In this document: positions 15,833 through 24,800 of the stretch, piece after piece
How positions within the stretch are numbered: the stretch's first letter is position 1
How the letters are laid out: every line of letters starts with the position of its first letter
NCBI RefSeq assembly: GCF_030817195.1
Contig: NZ_JAUSYZ010000001.1
Coordinates: forward strand, 248,001 to 312,000
Direction of reading: 5' to 3'
Source of the DNA: Arthrobacter globiformis
Lineage (GTDB): Bacteria > Actinomycetota > Actinomycetes > Actinomycetales > Micrococcaceae
Length of the DNA stretch: 64,000 nucleotides
Notes under the pieces: generated by a model
What the model saw: only the letters and a program-made list of their open reading frames with translations
Database searches by the model: none
Told to the model about the DNA's origin: nothing
Translations under genes and position numbers: made by a program

Positions 15833-17277
15833 AGGTGTTTCACCGCCTCGGTGGGAGCGTCTGGGAGGGTCTGGGTGGCGTTCCGGTCCTGCCGGCCTGC
15901 TGCCGCGGGCGCCGGCTTCTGGGCCTCCGGCGTCCGGCCGGGCTGCATCGGTGACGTGTCCACCGGGCCGCGGGCCGTGTGCGAGATCATCAGCAGCAGG
16001 CCCACGATGATCCAGTTGGCCAGCAGGGAGGAGCCACCCGCGGCCAGGAACGGCGTGGTGAGGCCGGTCAGCGGGATCAGCCGCGTGACGCCGCCGATCA
16101 CCACGAAGCACTGCAGCGCCACCGCGAAGGACAGGCCGCAGGCCAGGAGTTTGCCGAAGGCGTCGCGGGTGCCGAGGGCCGCACGGAAACCGCGGGTGAA
16201 GAGCAGCAGGTACATCATCACGATGGCGAAGAGGCCGATCAGGCCCAGCTCCTCGCCGAAGGAGGCGATGATCATGTCGCTGTTGGCGAACGGGACCAGG
16301 TTGGGCCGGCCCTGTCCGAGGCCGGTGCCCACGAGTCCGCCGCTGGCCATGCCGAAGAGGCCTTCCACGATCTGGCCGCTGCCGCCGGGTGAACGCCCGA
16401 AGACTTCCTCTGTGAAGGCATTGAGCCAGCTGTCGATGCGCAGCGCAACGTGCGAGAAGACCTTGGACGCCACGAAGCCGCCGCCGAGGATCAGGGTGAG
16501 GCCGATGACCACCCAGCTGATGCGGCTGGTGGCCACGTAGATCATCACGATGAACAGGCCGAAGAACAGCACGGACGATCCGAGGTCGCGCTGGAAGATG
16601 AGCACGCCGATGCTCACGAGCCAGGCGGTGATCATGGGTCCCATGTCCTTGAAGCGCGGGAACTGCATGGGGCCGATCTTGCGGCCAGCCAGCATGATCA
16701 GGTCGCGGTTCGAGGACAGATACCCGGCAAAGAATATGGCGAGGGTAATTTTGGCGACCTCGCCCGGCTGGAACGTCATCGGACCGAGCCGGATCCAGAC
16801 CCGGGCGCCGAGGATTTCGCCGGCGGAGATGCCGGGGACCAGCGGAAGGATCAGGAGCAGGGCGCTGACGGCAAGGGAAATGTACGTGAAGCGGCGCAGG
16901 ACGCGGTGGTCCTTGAGGAACCAGATCACGGCGATGGCCACGGCCATGGCGATGACCGTCCAGCGGAGCTGATTGTTGCCGGTGTCGTCGCCCGGGGCAT
17001 CGAGGCGGTGGATCATCGCCAGGCCGAGGCCATTGAGGGCCACTACCAGCGGAAGCATTACCGGATCGGCATATTTGGCGCGGAGCCGGAGAACCACGTG
17101 GAACACGAGGGATGCCACGGCGAGCAGGCTGGACTGGAACCAGAAGTCCGTGTCCAGTGACGTCTGTTCATCGATGCTGATCAGTGCGTTGGCGCCGATG
17201 CTGACCGACAGGGCGAGCACGAGCAACAGCAGTTCCACGTTGCGGCGGGGTTTGGGCATGGTGTCGGCGTGGCTCAT
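15829..17277 (-). CDS. rodA: FtsW/RodA-type peptidoglycan glycosyltransferase (SEDS)
   Basis: A 482-residue polytopic protein with about ten helices. SEDS-family marks are visible: FQPGEVAKITLAIFFAGYLS, QRDLGSSVLFFGLFIVMIYVA (with the catalytic-loop region after it), GGLVGTGLGQGRPNLVPFANSDMI and GEELGLIGLFAIVMMYLLL. It polymerises lipid II into glycan strands, paired with PbpA. The C-terminal tail of about 45 residues is Pro/Ala/Gln-rich. It overlaps pstP upstream and pbpA downstream by four bases each. Naming as rodA rather than ftsW rests on operon position (Rv0017c). Confidence 0.94.
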   Translation of the reverse strand: MSHADTMPKPRRNVELLLLVLALSVSIGANALISIDEQTSLDTDFWFQSSLLAVASLVFHVVLRLRAKYADPVMLPLVVALNGLGLAMIHRLDAPGDDTGNNQLRWTVIAMAVAIAVIWFLKDHRVLRRFTYISLAVSALLLILPLVPGISAGEILGARVWIRLGPMTFQPGEVAKITLAIFFAGYLSSNRDLIMLAGRKIGPMQFPRFKDMGPMITAWLVSIGVLIFQRDLGSSVLFFGLFIVMIYVATSRISWVVIGLTLILGGGFVASKVFSHVALRIDSWLNAFTEEVFGRSPGGSGQIVEGLFGMASGGLVGTGLGQGRPNLVPFANSDMIIASFGEELGLIGLFAIVMMYLLLFTRGFRAALGTRDAFGKLLACGLSFAVALQCFVVIGGVTRLIPLTGLTTPFLAAGGSSLLANWIIVGLLLMISHTARGPVDTSPMQPGRTPEAQKPAPAAAGRQDRNATQTLPDAPTEAVKHL

Positions 17278-19106
17278 TGGCCCCCCTCACAGGTTGCGGT
17301 TGGGGTGGGTACGGCCGAGGCTCCGGATGTTGCGGTCGGTGATGCCGTCGGTTTGACGGTTGAGGTCGCCTTCGGAGACGCCGTGGCCGTTGGCTTCGGG
17401 GTGGCAGAGGCCTTGGCCGTGGCTGTCGCCTTGGCCTTGGCCGAAGCTGATGCCGTCGGCGATGGAGTCAGGCACTCATCCGAAGGCGCCGTGCTTCCGG
17501 TGCGCTCAAGGTTCTTGACGATCCGCTGGGCATCGTAGAGATCCCGTGCAGGGACTGTCTGGCGGACCCGCTGCTGCGAGAACTGGGGCAGCGAGTTCAT
17601 CTTGATGTCGGTGACCGCTTCCAGCGTGGACAGTTGGATGGGACCGAGGCGCTGGGATACCCCATTGAAGATTGCCACCCGCTGGTCGAACTCGCCGATG
17701 TAGTAGCGCGTCTGGGTCCAGGCGTAACCGAGCCAGAGACCGACGGCGAGGACCAGGAGTGCCGCACCCGCGATTCCCAGGGTGAGCCAGCGTCGCGGAC
17801 GCCCCGCCGTCGTGAATTCCTCTGCTTCCTCGCGGGCCTGGTCCGACTTGTGGGTCAGGACCGTGGCCGCGCGGCGCGCGACTGTGCGGCCGGCAATGGT
17901 GGGGATGGAACCGGTTTCGGCCGCAGCAACGGCTGCGCCGACGAGGATGTGCGGCCGGGAGGAAAGTTCCTCGCGCAGCACTTCCGCGGAAAGATGTTCG
18001 CCCAGATGGGGATCGGTGCTGGTCGCCGGCTCGTTGGCCGGCTTGCCGGCACCTTCTCCTGCCGCCTCGGTCCCGGCTGTCCGGTCGGGCGGGGAGCCGG
18101 CGGACGCGGGTGCCGCGGCCGGCGGGGTGGGAGGAGACGTGGAGCCCGGCGCCGATTCTGCCGGTCCCGAAGCTGTTGGCGCGGCACCCGGCACAGCACC
18201 CGGTGCCCCGGCGGCGGGCTCGCCGGCAGGAGCGTCGGGAGCGACAGCCGAGGCAGCAGCCTTCGTTCCGGTAATCGCTTCCGGTTGTCCGGCGTCAGGG
18301 ACGATGTCGACGGCGGCGGTACTGACGTCGTCGGGCGTTTCCTCCACGATTTCCACCATGACAATGGTGACGTTGTCCGGCGCGCCTGCCTCCAGGGTGA
18401 GGTCAACGAGTGTTTCGACGCATTCGCGGAGATCCGGCGTTTCCCGAACGGTGCGCTCTACGACGTGGCCGGCCACGTAGTTCAGACCGTCGGAGCAGAG
18501 CAGCCAGCGCTCTCCGGGCTGCACATCGATGGTGGCGAGGTCCAGTTCGGGGCTGGCATCGACGTCACCGAGGACGCGCATCAAGACGTTCTTGTGGGGA
18601 TGGGTTTCCGCTTCTTCGGGGCGCAGCCGGCCCTCGTCGATGAGGCGCTGAACGAACGTGTGGTCAATGCTGATCTGTTCGAACTCGCCGTCGCGCAGGC
18701 GGTAGGCGCGGGAATCGCCAATGTGGGCGAAATGCAGCTTGCCCCCGGCCAGCAGCAGGGCGGTCACAGTGGTGCCCATGCCCGCCAGCTTGGGATTGAT
18801 GTGGACGAGCTCCGAAAGCAGCGAGTTTGCGGTCTGGATTTCATCGGCCAGCACTGTGCCGGCGTCGTCGTCGTCGTAGTCGTCGGTGTCCAGGTGGATC
18901 ATGTCCAGGACGGTGGCGGCGGAAGCAACATCGCCGCCGGCATGGCCACCCATGCCGTCCGCTACGATGGCCAGGTGCCGGCCAACGTAGGCGGAGTCGT
19001 CGTTTTTCGCGCGGATGCGGCCAACGTCAGAGCGTGCCGCGTAGCGCAGGATGAGGGGCCGAGGCGAGGCTGGCACCTCGCCCGCGGGCATGTCTGGAGC
19101 GGCCAT
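17274..19106 (-). CDS. pstP: PP2C-type serine/threonine phosphatase PstP
   Basis: A 610-residue membrane phosphatase. The PP2C domain (about 18-255) has the metal ligands in GRIRAKNDDSAYVG, VADGMGGHAGGDVAS, the HIGDSRAYRLRDGEFEQIS region, LLCSDGLNYV and GAPDNVTIVMVEI. A long Pro/Ala/Ser-rich linker (about 270-430) precedes one helix (LTLGIAGAALLVLAVGLWLG) and an outside domain with an Ala/Thr/Lys repeat tail. It reverses the PknA/PknB phosphorylations. The linker is much longer than in mycobacterial PstP. Confidence 0.93.
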   Translation of the reverse strand: MAAPDMPAGEVPASPRPLILRYAARSDVGRIRAKNDDSAYVGRHLAIVADGMGGHAGGDVASAATVLDMIHLDTDDYDDDDAGTVLADEIQTANSLLSELVHINPKLAGMGTTVTALLLAGGKLHFAHIGDSRAYRLRDGEFEQISIDHTFVQRLIDEGRLRPEEAETHPHKNVLMRVLGDVDASPELDLATIDVQPGERWLLCSDGLNYVAGHVVERTVRETPDLRECVETLVDLTLEAGAPDNVTIVMVEIVEETPDDVSTAAVDIVPDAGQPEAITGTKAAASAVAPDAPAGEPAAGAPGAVPGAAPTASGPAESAPGSTSPPTPPAAAPASAGSPPDRTAGTEAAGEGAGKPANEPATSTDPHLGEHLSAEVLREELSSRPHILVGAAVAAAETGSIPTIAGRTVARRAATVLTHKSDQAREEAEEFTTAGRPRRWLTLGIAGAALLVLAVGLWLGYAWTQTRYYIGEFDQRVAIFNGVSQRLGPIQLSTLEAVTDIKMNSLPQFSQQRVRQTVPARDLYDAQRIVKNLERTGSTAPSDECLTPSPTASASAKAKATATAKASATPKPTATASPKATSTVKPTASPTATSGASAVPTPTATCEGGQ

Positions 19107-19108
19107 GG

Positions 19109-19591
19109 CTACGGCCTCAATTCAATGACCGTCTTGCCGATTCTCACGGGTACACCAAGGTCCACGGGCAGGGCCCTGGTGAGCTGCTGGTCGGCCAGAT
19201 AGGTGCCGTTGGTGGAGCCGAGGTCCTCGATGAACCAGCGGCTGCCCTGTGGAAAGAGCCGGGCGTGCCTGCCGGAAGCATAGTCATCTTCGAGTACCAG
19301 CGTGGCCTCCTGTGCGCGCCCCAGCAGGATGGGACTGGCAGCCAGGGGGACCGTGCGGCCCTTGAGCGGGCCTTCGGTGACCACCAGTTGGCGGGCCTGC
19401 TGCTTGGCTGGCGCGGGAGCCGGTTCGGCGAGTTCGGGATTCTTCCGCACCTGCCGTGCCGTGGGTGCCCCCGTGGCGGCCTTGCGGCCGATCATGAGGT
19501 CACGCCGCATGGCCGAGACGATGCTGAAGATGAGGACCCAGAGAAGAAGCAGGAAACCGAAGCGCAGGGCCGTGATGGTCAGTTCGCTCAT
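19109..19591 (-). CDS. fhaB: FHA-domain protein FhaB (FipA)
   Basis: A 160-residue protein with an N-terminal membrane helix (LRFGFLLLLWVLIFSIVSAM) and a C-terminal FHA domain with SPILLGRAQEATLVLEDDYASGRHARLF and DLGSTNGTYLADQQL. FHA domains bind phosphothreonine; the mycobacterial protein links FtsZ and FtsQ after phosphorylation by PknA. Its ATG overlaps the fhaA stop, and pstP starts two bases after it. Confidence 0.94.
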   Translation of the reverse strand: MSELTITALRFGFLLLLWVLIFSIVSAMRRDLMIGRKAATGAPTARQVRKNPELAEPAPAPAKQQARQLVVTEGPLKGRTVPLAASPILLGRAQEATLVLEDDYASGRHARLFPQGSRWFIEDLGSTNGTYLADQQLTRALPVDLGVPVRIGKTVIELRP

Positions 19592-20328
19592 GGGCGGCCG
19601 CCATTGTTGGCGGGCAGGAGGCGGAAGATGATTTTGGTCCGTCCCATCGTGATGGTGGAGCCGTCGGTGAGCTCCGTGCTGCCGGCCACTTTGTGTCCGT
19701 TGACGTAGCTGCCGTTGGTGGAACCCAGGTCGACGGCGGTGGTGGTTCCGCCGTGGGTCTGGATTTCCAGATGCCGGCGGGAGACTCCGGTGTCGTCCAC
19801 CAGGATGTCAGCCTCTGATGAACGGCCCAGGACGACTGAGGGCGCATTGAGTGAATACCGCTGTCCGTCGATGTCCAGGACAGGCTGCAGCCGGACTGGC
19901 TGGCGGCTGGGCGCTGCCGGCACGTTTGCCCGCGGGGCGGCCGGCGCCGGACCGGAGGACTTTTCGGTCTTTGAGGTGATCTCGAAGTCGCCGGCCCGGT
20001 GGGATTCGTCCCGGCGGAATGAAATGCGGACTGGTCCCTGGAGGATGTACCCCTGGCTGCGGACGTGGTTGATCACGACGTCGCAGAGTTCCTCGGCAAG
20101 CGGCGTTCCCCATTCCTGGGCGCGCTGGAAATCCTCGTCGCTCAGGAGGACATCGAAGACGTTGGGTACCAGGGTGCGGCCGGCAGCGATCGTGATGGCC
20201 TTATGGTCCACTTCGCGGCGGAGGCGGCTCGCGATTTCCACGGGCTCAACCTGGGCTTTGGAGCCGGTGGAGAAGACGCCGCGGACGGCCTTTTCAATGC
20301 CGCGCTCGACCTTGTCCAGCAAACCCAT
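19588..20328 (-). CDS. fhaA: FHA-domain protein FhaA with DUF3662 domain
   Basis: A 246-residue cytoplasmic protein; the ATG at 20328 has AAGGAG 6 bases upstream and gives the family N-terminus MGLLDKVERGIEKAVRGVF. The N-terminal DUF3662 domain runs to about residue 125 and the FHA domain occupies the C-terminal 90 residues (APSVVLGRSSEADILVDDTG, DLGSTNGSYVNGHKV). The protein binds phosphorylated MviN/kinases and tunes peptidoglycan synthesis. It is the first gene of the operon; the promoter must lie in 20329-20717. Confidence 0.95.
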   Translation of the reverse strand: MGLLDKVERGIEKAVRGVFSTGSKAQVEPVEIASRLRREVDHKAITIAAGRTLVPNVFDVLLSDEDFQRAQEWGTPLAEELCDVVINHVRSQGYILQGPVRISFRRDESHRAGDFEITSKTEKSSGPAPAAPRANVPAAPSRQPVRLQPVLDIDGQRYSLNAPSVVLGRSSEADILVDDTGVSRRHLEIQTHGGTTTAVDLGSTNGSYVNGHKVAGSTELTDGSTITMGRTKIIFRLLPANNGGRP

Positions 20329-20717
20329 GGTCTTCTCCTTTCCTTGCTGCTGAGGGACAGCACGTCCCGTGGAAGTCATTCTGGCAACGCAGTCACAACA
20401 AAACACCGTGCCCGCCGGAAGCGGGCCCCTATGTATCCGATACTACTTGCCACGTCTGCGAAAGACCTTAATCCACAACGCGCCGGGAAGCCGATTCGTT
20501 CACCTTCCCCCGGCTAATGTGGGCGCAGTCACAGGCCGGAACCGCCCCTCGGCCGCGGCCTCGGGGATCCTGTCATCCGTGTCCGCGCCCGGAAAACCGC
20601 GCCGCAAAGTAGCCGCGACGCCCCGATTAGGAATTTGCGGCGAGTGTCCGTTATGCTTGATCTCGCTGCTTTCACAAGGTCGCAAACCGGTTCCGGTAGG
20701 GCCAAGTGGAAGAAGTT
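20329..20717. other. Intergenic region upstream of the fhaA operon
   Basis: This 389-base stretch separates fhaA from tRNA-Leu. It must carry the fhaA-pknB promoter on the minus strand and the tRNA promoter on the plus strand. I see no convincing open frame or repeat in it. Confidence 0.5.
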
Positions 20718-20802
20718 GCGCGCGAGTGGCGGAACGGCAGACGCGCTGGCTTCAGGTGCCAGTGTCCGAAAGGGCGTGGGGGTTCAAATCCCCCCTCGCG
20801 CA
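20718..20802 (+). tRNA. tRNA-Leu (CAG anticodon)
   Basis: An 85-nt class II tRNA with acceptor GCGCGAG paired to CTCGCGC, anticodon loop TTCAGGT (CAG), an extended variable arm (GTGTCCGAAAGGGCGT) and T-arm GGGGGTTCAAATCCCCC. No encoded CCA. Confidence 0.96.
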
Positions 20803-20809
20803 CGCATCA

Positions 20810-20847
20810 GAACCCCGGGAAATCAATGATTTCCCGGGGTTCTTTCT
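20810..20847 (+). terminator. Terminator after tRNA-Leu
   Basis: GAACCCCGGGAAATCA pairs with TGATTTCCCGGGGTTC and is followed by TTTCTTGTTTT. It is also convergent with the lipoprotein gene whose stop is at 20880. Confidence 0.85.
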
Positions 20848-20879
20848 TGTTTTCGGGGTTTTTCTTGTTTTAGTGCCTG

Positions 20880-21674
20880 TTACCCGGCGGCCAGCGCGGC
20901 GTTGACGAGCTTGGCGAGTTCCGGCGCCGCACTTGCGGTGACGGCCCCGGCGGCTCCGGTTTTCACCACGGTGACCGCCAGTGTGCCCTTAACACCCGTA
21001 ACGGTGAGGACGGCTTGCTGCTTGCCGGTGGGGAGGGTCTGGGTTTGCAGGGCGCTCACCGACTTGTCAGCCTCGACCGCGACGTCGACCGGCTTCATTG
21101 CACTCCTGATTTTCTGCCCCTTCAATTCGAACGTATACGTCGAGCAGTCACGGACGGCTGCCTCGCTCTTGTCGAACTGGGTTGTCATGACGGCGGGGTC
21201 CTTGACCGCGAAAACCGTCACGATCGTTGCCGTCTTCGCTGCCGCCGCCAGGCTTGCTCCCGCGGCGTAGGTGCTGCCTTCGGGAACCTGGGTGTTGTTG
21301 TCTGCGAGCACCCCACAGGCCTTCGGCGTGATGACGGCGTTCTTGAGCAGTTCCCGGGCGACGATGAGCCCCTGGTCCACCTGGGCGGCGGGAACCACAG
21401 TCAGGGCCCGTCCCTGCGCGTCCTTGAGTCCTGTGACGATCGCGGTGAGGTCCTCGTTCGTGTAGGTCTTCGCCGCTGCCGTCGGTGCGGCGGACGCGGA
21501 GGATGGTTCCGGCGTCGAACTTGTTTCAGGCGCAGCGCTGGAGGGCACTGGGTCGCTCGATGCGGACGTGCTGCCCGACGGCTCTGCCGTGCTTGAGGGG
21601 GCGGGTCCGCTGCAGCCCGCGAGGAAAATGGCCGCTGCCGCGGCGAGGGAGATTGGCGCGATGCTTCGTTGCAT
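20880..21674 (-). CDS. Putative lipoprotein
   Basis: A 264-residue protein from the ATG at 21674. The N-terminus MQRSIAPISLAAAAAIFLAGC is a lipoprotein signal with LAGC lipobox; the upstream open frame is rejected because it would bury this signal. A Ser/Pro/Ala-rich spacer of about 50 residues follows, then a folded domain starting AKTYTNEDLTAIVTGLKDAQG, with a Cys pair region (ACGVLADN; DCSTYTF). I do not recognise the domain; the general look is of small sensor-domain-like lipoproteins of Actinobacteria. It should sit on the outer face of the membrane. Confidence 0.8.
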   Translation of the reverse strand: MQRSIAPISLAAAAAIFLAGCSGPAPSSTAEPSGSTSASSDPVPSSAAPETSSTPEPSSASAAPTAAAKTYTNEDLTAIVTGLKDAQGRALTVVPAAQVDQGLIVARELLKNAVITPKACGVLADNNTQVPEGSTYAAGASLAAAAKTATIVTVFAVKDPAVMTTQFDKSEAAVRDCSTYTFELKGQKIRSAMKPVDVAVEADKSVSALQTQTLPTGKQQAVLTVTGVKGTLAVTVVKTGAAGAVTASAAPELAKLVNAALAAG

Positions 21675-21869
21675 GAGTGGATCCCCGTTCCCTGTGCCGG
21701 CTGACCCGCGGGTTTTCGCGGGCCTGTCCCGGAAGCCGCCAGCCAGGGGACCGAAGACGGGAAAATTAGCCGTGCCGGTTCCCCCGGCCGCACGGTTGCT
21801 CCGAGCGTACGACGGCAGGCGGGCCAACACCAGAGCCCAGCAGCAACGTCAGAGACTTGCAGCAACGCC

Positions 21870-21905
21870 GCGGGGCGGGTGCCGGCATTTCCGACACCCG
21901 CCCCG
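21870..21905 (-). terminator. Hairpin after the MFS permease
   Basis: CGGGGCGGGTG and CACCCGCCCCG arms flank a short loop in the 288-base gap 21675-21962; it lies about 58 bases after the MFS stop. No T run, so termination is uncertain. Confidence 0.45.
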
Positions 21906-21962
21906 CTCTGTCCGAATAATCCCGTCCCAATCGGGCGGGACGATCAAATCGCTGTCGATGGC

Positions 21963-23318
21963 CTACTTCGCCGTTGACGGCTCCAGCCGTGTTGTGCCGG
22001 CGGCTGGTGCCTGCTCCGCAACGTCGGAGGCCGGCTTACGCTCCTTGAGGAAGTACACGAGGATGGCTGCCACGGTGGACGCCGCAGCCAGGGCGAACAG
22101 GCCCGGCACCACGCTTCCGGTCTGCTCCTTGATGATGCCGAACCCGAACGGGGCCACGAAGCCGCCGAGGTTGCCCAGGGAGTTGATGATCGCGATGGCG
22201 GGAGCGAGGACCAGAGGGTGCAGGGCCGACTGGGGGATGGTCCAGAACAGCGGTGACGCGCTCTTGAAGCCCATGGCCGCGACGGCCAGGAACACCAGGG
22301 CAAGGACCGGGGTAGCGACAGCCGCCGCGAGGGTGCCGACGGCGGCCACGAGGAGTGCGGCGACCAGCAGCGGGCGCTTGGACTTAGCCTTGTCCTGCCA
22401 TTTGGCCGCGAAGTACATGGTGACGACGGCGCACACCCAAGGGATGGAGGAGAGGAAGCCAACGCTCAGGTCCGTGGTGCCGGGGATCTGCTTGACGATG
22501 CTCGGCAGCCAGAACGTGTTCGCGTAGATGGAGAGCTGCACCGAGAAGTAGATGCCGCACAGCAGGAGAATCTGCGGGTTCAGGAGCATCTTCCAGCGGT
22601 TGGCCTTGCCGCCGTCGGCCTTGGTGTGCTGGGCGTCTTCCTGATCGATGGTTGCGGTGAGTGCCGCCTTCTCGCCGGCCGTGAGCCACTTGGCGTCCTG
22701 GATCTTTGCGTCGAGGAAGAAGAACACGGTGATACCGACGACGACGGAGAGCACGCCTTCGAACCCGAACAGCCACTGCCAGCCACGCAGGCCCAGGACG
22801 TCGTGCAGGCTCAGGAGCAGGCCGGCGATGGGGCCGGACAGGGCAGCCGCCACCGAGGATCCGGCAATGAAGACAGCGGTCGCCTTGCCGCGCTGCCCGG
22901 CGGGCACCCAGCGGGCGAAGTAGAAGATGACGGCCGGGAAGAAGCCGGCTTCCGCAGCACCCAGCAGGAAGCGCAGAACATAGAACATCATCTCGTTCTG
23001 AACGAACGCCATCAGGAAGGACACGATGCCCCAGCTGACCATGATCCGGGTCAGCCAGATCTTGGCGCCGTACTTTTCCATCATGACGTTGCTCGGAAGC
23101 TCGAAAATGGCGTAGGCGATGAAGAACAGCCCGGCGCCGAAGCCGTACGCCGCGGCGCCGATGCCGACGTCAGCCTGCAGATGGTCCTGGGCGTAGCCAA
23201 TGTTGGACCGGTTCAGCTGGTTGCACACGAGCATGACCAGCATGACGGGCAGCACGCGCCGGAAAAACTTCTTCACGGCCGAAGCCAGATCCGTGACAGC
23301 GGTGTCTACAGACTGCAT
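21963..23318 (-). CDS. MFS permease of the anion:cation symporter type
   Basis: A 451-residue twelve-helix transporter. The N-terminal part RRVLPVMLVMLVCNQLNRSNIGYAQ and the conserved ELPSNVMMEKYGAKIWLTRI are typical of the ACS family (phthalate, tartrate, hexuronate and galactonate permeases). The middle loop holds ADGGKANRWKMLLNPQILL. A proton-coupled import of an organic acid or sugar acid is likely. A D-2-hydroxyacid dehydrogenase gene lies 206 bases upstream on the same strand, and both have the same 20-base motif in front of them, so the imported acid may be its substrate or a product of it. Confidence 0.87.
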   Translation of the reverse strand: MQSVDTAVTDLASAVKKFFRRVLPVMLVMLVCNQLNRSNIGYAQDHLQADVGIGAAAYGFGAGLFFIAYAIFELPSNVMMEKYGAKIWLTRIMVSWGIVSFLMAFVQNEMMFYVLRFLLGAAEAGFFPAVIFYFARWVPAGQRGKATAVFIAGSSVAAALSGPIAGLLLSLHDVLGLRGWQWLFGFEGVLSVVVGITVFFFLDAKIQDAKWLTAGEKAALTATIDQEDAQHTKADGGKANRWKMLLNPQILLLCGIYFSVQLSIYANTFWLPSIVKQIPGTTDLSVGFLSSIPWVCAVVTMYFAAKWQDKAKSKRPLLVAALLVAAVGTLAAAVATPVLALVFLAVAAMGFKSASPLFWTIPQSALHPLVLAPAIAIINSLGNLGGFVAPFGFGIIKEQTGSVVPGLFALAAASTVAAILVYFLKERKPASDVAEQAPAAGTTRLEPSTAK

Positions 23319-23430
23319 GGGGGGAATCCTCTTTGATAGAGCAGCAAGATCACGCTGCGGGGACTACGGGCCAGGCCGTTGTGGTCCTCGCCACAGCACG
23401 TATTAACTGTAAGCAGTGTCATTCATGCCC

Positions 23431-23450
23431 GTCCAACACGCATGTTGCAT
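23431..23450. promoter_or_regulatory. Shared upstream motif of the MFS gene
   Basis: GTCCAACACGCATGTTGCAT lies 113 bases before the MFS start and matches about 15 of 20 bases of the element at 24522-24541. AACACGCATGTT inside it is a small inverted repeat. Confidence 0.45.
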
Positions 23451-23524
23451 GGCGTGATACCCGCAGGGAACTACTCTCGCATCCTCGCTGCTCACCCTCC
23501 TGGTTCGGCCGGCGCACCGCCCGC

Positions 23525-24490
23525 TTAGCGGGCCCCGACGTCGGCCTTTACCGCTGTCAGGACAGAACCGGTGGTGACGTAGGAGCGCAGGTTGGCAAGG
23601 GTCAGTTCGGCCATAGCGGCCCTGGTCTCGTGGGTCCCGCTTCCGAGATGGGGCAAAAGGACCACGTTGTCGAGGCTGAGGAGGTCCTCCGGGACCTTCG
23701 GCTCCTCCACAAAAACGTCCAATCCAGCGCCTGCTAGACGCCCGGCCAGCAGGGCAGCCACGAGGGCTTCCTCATCCACAACGGTGCCCCTGGCGATGTT
23801 GATCAGATATCCGTCGGGTCCGAGTGCCTGGATGACGTCGGCGCCTACCAGTCCGGCTGAGCCGGGCCCGCCGGCGGCGGCCACAATCAGGACATCGCAG
23901 CCGGCGGCGAGTTCGACGGGGGAGGCGGCATAACGATATTCGACGTCGGCTACCGGATTGCGGCTGTGGTAGCTGATGTCGCAGTCGAAACCTTCCAGCC
24001 TTCGCGCGATGACCCGTCCGATCCGGCCGAGCCCAAGGATGCCCACCTTCTTGCCGCTGGCCTTGGTGGCCAGCGGGAAGTTGCCCTTGCTGAGCCATTC
24101 CCCCCGGCGGACATAGCGGTCCGCCGCGCTGGTTTTGCGCAGCACGTCCAGGTACAGGGCGATAGCGGTATCCGCCACGCACTCGTTGAGGACGTCGGGC
24201 GTGTTGCTGACGGTAATGCCCCGCTGGGCAGCCTGGGTAACGTCAGTGGTGTCGTAGCCGACGCCGAAGTTGATGACGGCGCGCAGGTTGGGCAAGGCGC
24301 GCATGAGGTCGGTGCCCACGCCGAACCGCCCCGACGTGACGGCGACTGCAAAGGACGGGCCATGCGTCCGCAGGAACTCCTCCTGCTCGACGGCGCCATC
24401 CGGGAGCCGCACGGCGCCGTAGTCCTTCCTGATGGATTCTTGGACGGTGGGCATGAGTGGTCCGACCTGCAGGACAGCGATGTTCTTCAT
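23525..24490 (-). CDS. D-2-hydroxyacid dehydrogenase (GhrB/2-ketogluconate reductase-like)
   Basis: A 321-residue cytoplasmic NAD(P)H-dependent dehydrogenase. The nucleotide fold is marked by KVGILGLGRIGRVIARRLEG. Catalytic residues are Arg in INIARGTVVDEEAL, Glu in LDVFVEEPKVPEDL and His in NVVLLPHLGSGTHETRAAM. SRNPV after the second strand suggests NADPH preference. These enzymes reduce glyoxylate, hydroxypyruvate or 2-ketoaldonates. The adjoining ACS transporter supports a role with sugar acids. Stop at 23525; ATG at 24490. Confidence 0.88.
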   Translation of the reverse strand: MKNIAVLQVGPLMPTVQESIRKDYGAVRLPDGAVEQEEFLRTHGPSFAVAVTSGRFGVGTDLMRALPNLRAVINFGVGYDTTDVTQAAQRGITVSNTPDVLNECVADTAIALYLDVLRKTSAADRYVRRGEWLSKGNFPLATKASGKKVGILGLGRIGRVIARRLEGFDCDISYHSRNPVADVEYRYAASPVELAAGCDVLIVAAAGGPGSAGLVGADVIQALGPDGYLINIARGTVVDEEALVAALLAGRLAGAGLDVFVEEPKVPEDLLSLDNVVLLPHLGSGTHETRAAMAELTLANLRSYVTTGSVLTAVKADVGAR

Positions 24491-24521
24491 AGCTGCACCC
24501 TAAGGATTCCGATCCATACGG

Positions 24522-24541
24522 GTCCAACATGTAAATGGCAT
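24522..24541. promoter_or_regulatory. Shared upstream motif of the hydroxyacid dehydrogenase
   Basis: GTCCAACATGTAAATGGCAT lies 32 bases before the dehydrogenase start and resembles the element at 23431-23450. A small inverted repeat GCATCAATCGATGC follows at 24538-24551. The 310-base gap 24491-24800 also carries the promoter of the ABC operon. Confidence 0.45.
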
Positions 24542-24800
24542 CAATCGATGCTCGGACTGTATCGGTATCCCGCATCCCGCGGAACCACGCGGATTTCCAG
24601 GGGAGGTGGTGGCCTTCACAGGGTCCCGGTACCGGCCTAGCCGTCCTTGCGGCACCGGCGGCGCCCCGCAAAATCCTTGTGGACCCCCTGGACCTCAAAT
24701 AGCTTGAGTCCAGCGCGGCCCCAAGCACCTGATCCTGTTGCCTTCTTCCACTCGTGCAGGAGCAGGCGCTGCCGCAATCACCCGATCCGGAGGAAATACA

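Noticed and set aside
17634..19202. Long plus-strand open frame (522 codons) opposite pstP
   Set aside because: It is an antisense shadow of the GC-rich pstP gene, with low-complexity Arg/Gly content and no recognisable domain.
20718..20802. tRNA-Leu as an integration site of the accessory region
   Set aside because: I found no repeat of its 3' end downstream and no integrase gene in the window.
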